Both the position numbers and the translations under genes were made by a program. From positions 1 to 6,403 of the forward strand of contig CAKUYF010000055.1 of the NCBI GenBank assembly GCA_934702115.1: a DNA stretch of 6,403 nucleotides. The letters are read 5' to 3'. This document shows positions 1-5,564 of this stretch, piece by piece; the first letter of the stretch is position 1, and each line of letters begins with the position of its first letter. The notes beneath the pieces were generated by a model. It had not been told where the DNA came from. It searched no databases and saw only the letters and a list, made by a program, of their open reading frames with translations. Origin of the DNA: an uncultured Eubacteriales bacterium (lineage in GTDB: Bacteria; Bacillota; Clostridia; Oscillospirales; Acutalibacteraceae).

Positions 1-362
1 TGAACCTCGAGAGACTTGTAGACAAGGGGATTGAGCGATTTTGCAACCTCGGCGCGCAGGGGCGAATCAAGCATTATATCTGCATACTTTGTGAGAAGCT
101 CCGAAAACTCGGGTCCCACCTCGTCGTAATATTCCACCTCTCCGGCATAGAAGCTGTCTTTTGTATTGAGTGTAAAGCGGCAGTTTGAGAGAGATGCCGC
201 GGTCTGATAATGTCTTACGGCTGCGAGAAAATCCGCACGGGCGGCGAGGAACTCCTCCGCCGTTTTTGCCGCTCCTGCCCTGCGCTCAAAATCCGAGAAA
301 GCGAGCCTGCCCTCTTCTATGGTATAGCGCTTATACACCAAATCCTTTACCTTCGTTACCAT
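1..362 (-). CDS. M3-family oligoendopeptidase (PepF/thimet-like), N-terminal fragment
   Basis: The minus-strand frame opens at an ATG (360-362) and stays open to the left edge, giving 120 residues with no stop; the rest lies outside the window. The fragment starts MVTKVKDLVYKRY and contains a helical segment with FLAARADFLAAVRHYQTAAS followed by RFTLNTKDSFYAGEVEYYDE, GPEF and LDSPLRAEVAKSL. This order (helix, then 'T.D.FY..E....NE.GP', then 'SP.R.E') is what I recall from the N-terminal domain of clostridial M3 oligoendopeptidases, zinc enzymes that hydrolyse short peptides in the cytoplasm. The catalytic HEXXH motif would lie further downstream and is not visible, so activity cannot be judged. 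AAAGGA sits about 8 bases before the ATG and supports the start. It follows the Mur ligase fragment by 36 bases on the same strand, so the two are probably co-transcribed. Codon use is GC-rich like the Mur part and unlike everything to the right of 1090. Confidence 0.72.
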   Translation of the reverse strand, partial: MVTKVKDLVYKRYTIEEGRLAFSDFERRAGAAKTAEEFLAARADFLAAVRHYQTAASLSNCRFTLNTKDSFYAGEVEYYDEVGPEFSELLTKYADIMLDSPLRAEVAKSLNPLVYKSLEV

Positions 363-398
363 CTGCGATGTCCTTTCACAATTCATTTGTAAAAGATT

Positions 399-1085
399 TT
401 AGCACAGCGCGCCCGCGTTGTCAAGCATATAGAGAATATTTTTGTCGGTCATTATACCGTCTCCGCCCTCGCCGGGGGTGTATGTCTCGTCTCCCTTGCC
501 GAGGAGCAGCACCGTCCCACCGGGAGGCGTGGCACGGAGGGCATATGCCACGGCGGAGGGGCGGGATACGACTATCGCGGCGCGGGTCTTGTCCCGGTAT
601 GCGGCATATATCTCCGCGCATATTGCGAGCGGCTCCTCCGCTCCCGGGGTATCGGAGGTTATTACCGAGAAGTCGGCAAAGCGCTCTGCCGCGGCGGCGA
701 GCTCCCTGCGCCGACCGTGTGCCCTCCCGCCAACGGAGCCGAAGAGCGCGGTTATCCTCCCCGGAAAAAGGCGGCGGACGAGAGAACAGACAGATGACAC
801 GCTTATATAATTATGCGCATAGTCGACTATCACCCGCCTGCCCTGCCGCTGCCGCACCTCAAATCTGCCGGGCACGGCAGCGACGCGGAGAGCCGGGGCG
901 AGCTCGCCCGGCGGGCAGGCGCAGACGCGGGAGGCGGCGGCGAGCGCCGCCGCGGCGTCCGCAACATTGAATTCACCGGGCATAGGGAGAAAAAAACGGC
1001 TCCCGCGCAGGGAGAATTCCGAGCCGTCGGGTCGGAGGACAATTTGTTTAACTCTGTAATCTGCCCTGCTTTTAATTCCGTATGT
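399..1085 (-). other. MurE-like Mur ligase, C-terminal fragment (part of the central domain end plus domain 3)
   Basis: Residues 547-773 of the frame match the end of a UDP-N-acetylmuramyl-peptide ligase. Visible in order are the linker YGI..ADYR..I.LRPDGSEF (547-569), LPMPGEFNVADAAAALAAA (578-596) matching the family's 'lPGrFNvyNalaA', VPGRFEV (616-622), the domain-3 signature VIVDYAHN (630-637), ALFGSVGGRAHGRRREL (658-674), VITSDTPGAEEP (686-697) and LLLGKGDETY (738-747). These Mur enzymes add an amino acid to the peptidoglycan stem peptide using ATP. Two sites differ from textbook MurE: the DNPR signature for meso-diaminopimelate is DTPG (690-693), and the usual GKGHE is GKGDE (741-745). 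This fits a divergent MurE-like paralogue class I recall from Clostridia, so the substrate is uncertain. The N-terminal UDP-binding domain and the P-loop are absent, leaving about half of a normal ~480-residue enzyme. As present it cannot be catalytic. Confidence 0.8.
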
Positions 1086-2720
1086 TACAAGATAAGTATC
1101 ACTGGTAACATTTTTGAGTAGATGTATTTTACCATTTTTTGAAATTTGTGCAGATTTATTGTCAGTAATTAATTCAGCATCGGTTACATCGTAACCTGTT
1201 TCGGCAGTCAAGGAAATTTCTAAAGATTCTCCATGTGTAACTTTAAATTGATTTTTTGATAATGCTATTACATTTTCATTTTCAGTAACTGTATATGACG
1301 CTCCCGGAATTTTTTCAGGTAAAGTAACTTGATATGAATTTTTTGTTACGTTTGTAGCTATGATTACCATAGGCTCAGTAACTGAGGGAGTAGTATATAT
1401 TCCTTCTAAAGATGGAGTTAGCAAATAATTTCCTAGCTGTTCTTTTAAGCTTTCGGAATTTGCAAGGGAAGCGGGTACTGAGTAAATAAGTATTTCATTT
1501 TCTTTTTGAGTGTACGCTTCTTTAGCCGAAGCTTTAAATTTAAAAGCATCGGAATATTTAACTGTTCCTTCAGAAATAGGATTATTTTGAGTATCTGTTA
1601 CATTTAAGAAGTCGGAAATATTTTCTAATGATACATTGTAAAAAGCGGAATTTTTTTCTGTTAATGATACTATTAGGTTTTCAGAGATATTGTTTATGCT
1701 ATAAATACCATTTTTAGGTCTGATTACGTTGTTATTGACTGTAACTTCATGGTTTTCATTTAAATCAGTGGAGTCGCAAATAAAGCAGTAACTGTCTCCA
1801 TGACTCACCACTATAGGATTTTCGTTGGAGGTGGAAAAGTCCGTATCTGAATTTATATTTTTAAATTTAAATGATGTATTATCTGAATTATCGAATATCA
1901 AATTATACTGATTTTTCCTTATGCCGCCTACTTGAATATAAACATCAGAATTTTCTACATAAATATTAAAACTTTTATCGTTTTCATTTTGAGTTAATTT
2001 TTCATCTGATTTGTAAACATTAATATCAGAATTTGAATAAGCTGAAGTAGGGTCAAACCATAATTTCAGGGAACTGTTTAAATTAATATTCGGAATTTTT
2101 AAAGTATTTGATTCGGGATCGGTGGAAGCATAGGAAAATTCTTCATTTGAGTACTGATACTTTACTTTTAGAGCCTCATCAATCAATTCGTTGCTATCGG
2201 ATAAATTTATTATTAAATTGTATTTATCTGATTCCATCTTGCTAAAGGAAAAGGCGTCTTCTGATGAAACAAAAATCGGAGAGCTTATATAATTTTGTGA
2301 AGGATCTATAGTATCTTCATCATGGGGTTCAAATGTAGTAATGTTACCATTTTCATCATAACCATAGGTATTAAGGGTTGCAGGTTCATTATTAGTTGAA
2401 ATTATTTTTACATCTTTTACTTTTGTTTGGGTGTACCCTTCAGATGCAAATTGGACTAAAAAATTAAGCTTAACTTCTTTGGAAAGTTCAAGTGATGGCA
2501 CGCCTGCGGTACTTCCATAAGGCGTATCATCTATGAAATATTCAATTTTTTCAATTCCATCTGTTTTTTGAGGTAGCGTTACGGTATAAGTGTTACTATT
2601 TGCACTTACAAAGTTACATAAACAACAATTAATAAAAAAGATGAATAGAATAAAAGATAAAATTTTAATTTTCTTAAAATTGCATCGTTGAATATCAATT
2701 GTATCTTTTATAAATAGCAT
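399..2720 (-). CDS. Apparent fusion: exported repeat protein (N-terminal ~545 aa) joined in frame to Mur ligase C-terminal domain
   Basis: One 773-codon frame, but two unrelated proteins. The ATG at 2718-2720 has a strong GGGAGG ribosome binding site 9 bases upstream. Residues 1-40 form a Sec signal peptide: basic FKKIK at 15-19, a hydrophobic core at about 20-38, and likely cleavage after V-S-A at residue 40. Residues 45-545 are Ser/Asn/Asp/Glu-rich beta-type sequence made of degenerate repeats, with no enzymatic motif, sortase motif or membrane anchor visible; I do not recognise the family beyond a surface or secreted repeat protein. Its true C-terminus is missing. Residues ~546-773 are the C-terminal part of a cytoplasmic Mur ligase (described separately), with GC-rich codons. 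A signal peptide in front of half a Mur ligase lacking its ATP-binding P-loop makes no biological sense. The frame is best treated as two truncated genes: an exported protein at about 1086-2720 and a Mur fragment at about 399-1085. Confidence is high for the open frame and the signal peptide, low that this protein exists as one chain. Confidence 0.75.
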   Translation of the reverse strand: MLFIKDTIDIQRCNFKKIKILSFILFIFFINCCLCNFVSANSNTYTVTLPQKTDGIEKIEYFIDDTPYGSTAGVPSLELSKEVKLNFLVQFASEGYTQTKVKDVKIISTNNEPATLNTYGYDENGNITTFEPHDEDTIDPSQNYISSPIFVSSEDAFSFSKMESDKYNLIINLSDSNELIDEALKVKYQYSNEEFSYASTDPESNTLKIPNINLNSSLKLWFDPTSAYSNSDINVYKSDEKLTQNENDKSFNIYVENSDVYIQVGGIRKNQYNLIFDNSDNTSFKFKNINSDTDFSTSNENPIVVSHGDSYCFICDSTDLNENHEVTVNNNVIRPKNGIYSINNISENLIVSLTEKNSAFYNVSLENISDFLNVTDTQNNPISEGTVKYSDAFKFKASAKEAYTQKENEILIYSVPASLANSESLKEQLGNYLLTPSLEGIYTTPSVTEPMVIIATNVTKNSYQVTLPEKIPGASYTVTENENVIALSKNQFKVTHGESLEISLTAETGYDVTDAELITDNKSAQISKNGKIHLLKNVTSDTYLVTYGIKSRADYRVKQIVLRPDGSEFSLRGSRFFLPMPGEFNVADAAAALAAASRVCACPPGELAPALRVAAVPGRFEVRQRQGRRVIVDYAHNYISVSSVCSLVRRLFPGRITALFGSVGGRAHGRRRELAAAAERFADFSVITSDTPGAEEPLAICAEIYAAYRDKTRAAIVVSRPSAVAYALRATPPGGTVLLLGKGDETYTPGEGGDGIMTDKNILYMLDNAGALC
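1070..1095. other. Composition and homology junction (probable assembly chimera)
   Basis: Left of about 1040 the DNA is strongly GC-rich; right of about 1090 it is strongly AT-rich over more than 5 kb. The protein homology switches at the same place. Residues up to about V545 belong to the repeat protein: TYLVT at 542-546 parallels the repeat openings TYTVT and SYQVT. From Y547 the sequence reads as Mur ligase. The codons between 1040 and 1085 are less GC-rich than the rest of the Mur part but still align with Mur ligases, so I place the join at about 1083-1091, probably at a short shared sequence. Confidence 0.75.
1086..2588 (-). repeat. Five degenerate ~80-120-residue protein repeats, sixth cut at the junction
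   Basis: Within the exported protein, similar units begin at Y45 (TYTVTLPQK), Y167 (KYNLIINL), Y272 (QYNLIFDN), Y361 (FYNVSLEN) and Y463 (SYQVTLPEK). A further opening, TYLVT, at Y543 is interrupted at once. Spacings are about 122, 105, 89, 102 and 80 residues, so the repeats are diverged and vary in length. Several units share a middle motif of the type 'V.hGdSf.f' (VVSHGDSYCF, VTHGESLEI, VKYSDAFKF) and an end of the type 'nG.Y.i.nvt.n' (NGIYSINNIS, NGKIHLLKNVT). The pattern suggests tandem beta-sandwich modules of a surface or secreted protein. The repeats are too diverged to be visible at DNA level. Confidence 0.6.
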
Positions 2721-2761
2721 ACGTAATAACCTCCCGAATGATTTATATTCAATTTAATATA

Positions 2762-2789
2762 ATTATACTTATTATAAAGATTATTTCAA
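2762..2789 (-). promoter_or_regulatory. Promoter of the exported repeat protein gene
   Basis: Reading the minus strand, TTGAAA (complement of 2784-2789), a 16-base spacer and a perfect TATAAT (complement of 2762-2767) form a sigma-A-type promoter. The -10 box lies 41 bases before the ATG at 2720, leaving a short leader with the GGGAGG site. The AT-rich background makes chance hexamers common, but the position and spacing are good. Confidence 0.55.
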
Positions 2790-2805
2790 TATATTTTATT
2801 GTTAA

Positions 2806-2832
2806 TTTACAAATTTAATTTTTTGTTATAAA
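2806..2832 (+). promoter_or_regulatory. Possible promoter of the M14 peptidase gene
   Basis: TTTACA (2806-2811) and TATAAA (2827-2832) are separated by only 15 bases, in the divergent spacer just upstream of the M14 gene. The short spacing and the AT-rich background keep this weak. The spacer must nevertheless hold a plus-strand promoter, because the upstream gene runs the other way. Confidence 0.3.
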
Positions 2833-2861
2833 TAATCTAACTTTTAAAGGAGAGATAGATC

Positions 2862-3773
2862 ATGCTAGAATTACTTTCCGGAAATCAAAAATTTACTTAT
2901 AGTGTTAGAAAAAAGCTAATTAATAATATGGTAAAGGACTATAAATTTCTTTCTTTGGGTTTAATTGGAAAAAGTTGGTGTGGAAGGCCTATAGAGTTTA
3001 TTCATTTGGGAAATAAAGAAAATCTTAATTTATGGGTTGCAAGTCATCACGGTATGGAGTGGCTGACATCTTTAGTAGTATTAAAATTTTTAAAAAATGT
3101 ATGTGAAAAAATAAAACATAACCGAAAAGCGTGTGGAATTGATTTAAAAAAATGCTTTGAAAAACAAGGGCTGACTGTTATACCATGCCTTAATCCGGAT
3201 GGAGTTGAAATTTCACTACTGGGTAGTCAAGGTGCGGGGAGGTATGCAAGCTTTGTAGAAAAAGTAAGCAGAGGAAATACTTCCAGATGGCAAGCAAATG
3301 CAAGAGGAGTGGACTTAAATCATAACTATGATGCTGGTTGGAAGGAGCTACATGCTATGGAAAGAGAAAAAGGAATTTTAGGTCCTGGCCCTACAAGATA
3401 TGGTGGGAATCGCCCTCAAAGTGAACTTGAAACTTTAGCTTTAACTTCCTTTTGCAAAAAAAATAATTTCAATTCTGCGATAGCATTTCATAGTCAAGGA
3501 GAAGAAATCTATTGGGATTATGGTAAAAATACTCCTAAAGAATCTGAAAATATAGCAAATATTATGGCCTTAGCTTCCAGTTATACTGTAAGCAAACCTG
3601 AAGGTCTGGCTGTTGGAGGAGGATTTAAAGATTGGTTTATAAAGGAATTTAAAAAACCGGCATTTACAGTAGAAATAGGAAAAGGAAAAAATCCATTACC
3701 GGCTTCTGATTTAAACTCTGTGTATGATAAAATTGAGAAGATGCTTTATATAAGTTCTATAATGCAAGTTTAA
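2862..3773 (+). CDS. M14-family metallopeptidase, gamma-D-glutamyl-meso-diaminopimelate peptidase I-like
   Basis: A 303-residue single-domain zinc carboxypeptidase-fold enzyme. The three M14 zinc ligands are visible as H63 and E66 in SHHGMEW (HxxE) and H210 in IAFHSQGEE. The substrate-carboxylate motif is NARGVDLNHNYDAGW (146-160), and the catalytic glutamate is E271 in FTVEIGKGKNPLP. The 'W.ANARGVDLN' and 'VEIG.GKNPLP' wording is that of the bacterial M14 branch containing the Bacillus gamma-D-glutamyl-L-meso-diaminopimelate endopeptidase I, which cuts the D-Glu/meso-DAP bond in cell-wall peptides. There is no signal peptide or membrane segment, so it should act in the cytoplasm, probably on imported or recycled muropeptides or in sporulation. 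The start is supported by AAAGGAGAG (2846-2854) at ideal spacing. It is divergent from the exported protein gene. All key residues are present, so it is likely active. The exact substrate is inferred from family resemblance; a plain carboxypeptidase specificity is possible. Confidence 0.85.
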   Translation: MLELLSGNQKFTYSVRKKLINNMVKDYKFLSLGLIGKSWCGRPIEFIHLGNKENLNLWVASHHGMEWLTSLVVLKFLKNVCEKIKHNRKACGIDLKKCFEKQGLTVIPCLNPDGVEISLLGSQGAGRYASFVEKVSRGNTSRWQANARGVDLNHNYDAGWKELHAMEREKGILGPGPTRYGGNRPQSELETLALTSFCKKNNFNSAIAFHSQGEEIYWDYGKNTPKESENIANIMALASSYTVSKPEGLAVGGGFKDWFIKEFKKPAFTVEIGKGKNPLPASDLNSVYDKIEKMLYISSIMQV

Positions 3774-3791
3774 ATAATCAAGTATGGTATA

Positions 3792-3820
3792 TTGAAATTC
3801 AATTAGCAAAATGATATATT
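3792..3820 (+). promoter_or_regulatory. Promoter of the phosphoglucomutase gene (extended -10)
   Basis: TTGAAA (3792-3797), a 17-base spacer and TATATT (3815-3820), with TG one base before the -10 box (3812-3813). Spacing is optimal and the element lies in the 90-base gap between the M14 and mutase genes, 43 bases before the mutase ATG. The -35 box is embedded in a 13-base palindrome, ATTGAAATTCAAT (3791-3803), which could be an operator or chance. Confidence 0.55.
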
Positions 3821-3863
3821 ATGTTTACAATTAATCTTATATTTGAAGGATTGAAGTTTAACT

Positions 3864-5546
3864 ATGGATTCAAAGTCTAAATACGAGTTATGGCTAAAAA
3901 AAGTGGACAACCCTAATTTGTTAGAAGAATTAAGAAGTATAAAAAATAGTGAAGAAGAGATTCAAAATAGATTTTATAAATTTATAGATTTTGGAACAGC
4001 GGGTTTGCGTGGAATTATGGGTGTAGGAACAAATCGTATAAACTTATACACTGTTCGCTGGGTAACTCAAGGTTTAGCAGAGTATTTAAGAAGTACAGTA
4101 GAGAATCCTTCTGTAGCCATATCTTACGATTCAAGAAATAATTCTAAGAATTTTGCTTCTTATGCAGCGGAGGTTTTTGCTGGGAACGGGGTAAAGGTGT
4201 ACTTAACAAGTGAGCTTCAGCCGACGCCGTACTTATCATTTTGTATAAGATATTTTAAATGTGATGCCGGAGTCATGATCACAGCTAGCCACAACACTTC
4301 TGAGTATAATGGCTATAAATGTTACGGAGCTGATGGAGCACAGATAACGGAAGAAGCAGCAAATAAAATATATTCAAGTATTTCTAAAATAGATATATTT
4401 AAAGAAGTTAAAAGTATTAGCATTATAGAAGGAATTAAAAAAGGTTTAATTTTTTATATAGATAAAAAAGTTTATAACGAATATTTAAGATGTGTTTTAA
4501 ACCAAAAAGTAAATGAAGTAAATTTTTCGGATCTAAAAGTAGTGTATACTCCTTTGAACGGAGCAGGGTTTAAACCTGTATGTAACGTTTTGAAATCGGT
4601 AGGATTAAAAAATTTAAAAGTAGTCGAGAAACAGTCTTATGCTGACGGTAATTTTTCTACATGTAAATATCCGAATCCTGAAATTCTTGAGGCTTTTGAA
4701 TTAGCTATTAAAGAAGCAAAGGTATATGATGCGGATTTAATTATTGCTACTGATCCTGATTCTGATCGTTTAGGTGTATGTGTACCGCATAATGGAAATT
4801 ATGAGTTGCTGAGTGGGAATCAGTTGGGAGTGCTGTTATTTTATTATTTAATTAAAAGTATACAGAGTAAATTATTATTTCCTAAAAATCCTATTCTTAT
4901 CAAAACGTTAGTAAGCAGTAAATTAGTAAATGAAATTGCTGATAAAAATGGTGTAGAGGTAATAGAAGTACCGACGGGATTTAAGAATATTGCAAGCGAA
5001 ATAGCGAAGTTGGAAAATCAAGGTGAGCTTTCAAGATTTATATTTGGTTTTGAAGAAAGTAATGGATATTTATGTGGAGCTTATGTAAGAGATAAAGATG
5101 CTGTATCTGCTGCTTTGCTTATTTGTGAAGCGTTGGCTTACTTTAAATATAGGGGATTAACTTTTTTAGAATTACTGGAAAATTTAAGCCAAGAATATGG
5201 TTTTTTTGGGGAGAAAACTGTTAGTTTAGAGTATAAAGGATATGAAGGATCAGTCAAAATAAAAAATATCATGACAAATCTTAGAAGATTTCCACCCAAA
5301 TATATAGGTGAGATGAAAATACTAGATGTAAATGATTACTTGAAAAGTAATCTAGGTAGCTTTTCTAATTTAAATATCATTTCTTTAAGCTTAGAGGATG
5401 GCGAAATAGTAATTCGTCCTTCGGGTACGGAGCCTAAAATAAAGGCTTATATAATGTTGAGATCAAATAATAAAAAAAGTTTAAATGATAAACTTTCTAA
5501 AATGAAAATGGAAATAGAAGATTTAATTAATAAATTTAGTTTTTAA
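3864..5546 (+). CDS. pgcA: Phospho-sugar mutase / alpha-phosphoglucomutase, PgcA type
   Basis: A 560-residue alpha-D-phosphohexomutase, close to the ~580 residues of Bacillus PgcA. It should interconvert glucose-6-phosphate and glucose-1-phosphate in the cytoplasm, feeding UDP-glucose and glycogen, teichoic acid or glycolipid synthesis. All four family signatures are visible: the N-terminal DFGTAGLRGIMGVGTNRIN (42-60), the phosphoserine loop MITASHNTSEYNGYK (138-152) with S142 as phosphorylated residue, the Mg-binding loop ATDPDSDRLG (295-304), the sugar-binding loop FGFEESNGY (394-402), and the phosphate-binding RPSGTEPKIKAY (518-529). One oddity is Thr145 where the active-site loop usually has Pro (TASHNP). 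The ATG is the earliest possible start, since an in-frame TGA lies at 3852-3854. The AAGGA (3846-3850) is 13 bases upstream, longer than ideal, so initiation may be modest. A related phosphomannomutase activity cannot be excluded, but length and motif wording favour PgcA. The next gene starts 18 bases after the stop codon. Confidence 0.88.
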   Translation: MDSKSKYELWLKKVDNPNLLEELRSIKNSEEEIQNRFYKFIDFGTAGLRGIMGVGTNRINLYTVRWVTQGLAEYLRSTVENPSVAISYDSRNNSKNFASYAAEVFAGNGVKVYLTSELQPTPYLSFCIRYFKCDAGVMITASHNTSEYNGYKCYGADGAQITEEAANKIYSSISKIDIFKEVKSISIIEGIKKGLIFYIDKKVYNEYLRCVLNQKVNEVNFSDLKVVYTPLNGAGFKPVCNVLKSVGLKNLKVVEKQSYADGNFSTCKYPNPEILEAFELAIKEAKVYDADLIIATDPDSDRLGVCVPHNGNYELLSGNQLGVLLFYYLIKSIQSKLLFPKNPILIKTLVSSKLVNEIADKNGVEVIEVPTGFKNIASEIAKLENQGELSRFIFGFEESNGYLCGAYVRDKDAVSAALLICEALAYFKYRGLTFLELLENLSQEYGFFGEKTVSLEYKGYEGSVKIKNIMTNLRRFPPKYIGEMKILDVNDYLKSNLGSFSNLNIISLSLEDGEIVIRPSGTEPKIKAYIMLRSNNKKSLNDKLSKMKMEIEDLINKFSF

Positions 5547-5564
5547 GAATCAGGAGATTGAATT

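Noticed and set aside
185..970. Long plus-strand open frame across the GC-rich arm, with Arg/Pro-rich predicted protein
   Set aside because: It lies antisense to the Mur ligase fragment and the M3 peptidase start, has an arginine/proline-rich composition typical of a shadow frame in GC-rich DNA, and shows no domain. Other short frames at 210-392, 421-621, 442-810, 813-1121 and 830-1042 were rejected for the same reason.
2604..2630. Lipoprotein signal in the exported protein, suggested by the Cys cluster NCCLC (residues 31-35)
   Set aside because: The residues before the cysteines (FFIN) do not fit a lipobox (L-[AS]-[GA]-C type), while V-S-A at residues 38-40 is a normal signal peptidase I site.
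399..2720. A genuine secreted Mur-ligase fusion protein
   Set aside because: Mur ligases are cytoplasmic and need ATP, the fragment lacks the P-loop and UDP-binding domain, and the codon use changes sharply at the domain boundary. A chimera explains all three facts.
3774..3863. Rho-independent terminator after the M14 gene
   Set aside because: The gap has no GC-rich stem followed by a T-run. The only hairpin-like element is the short AT palindrome at 3791-3803, which fits a promoter position better.
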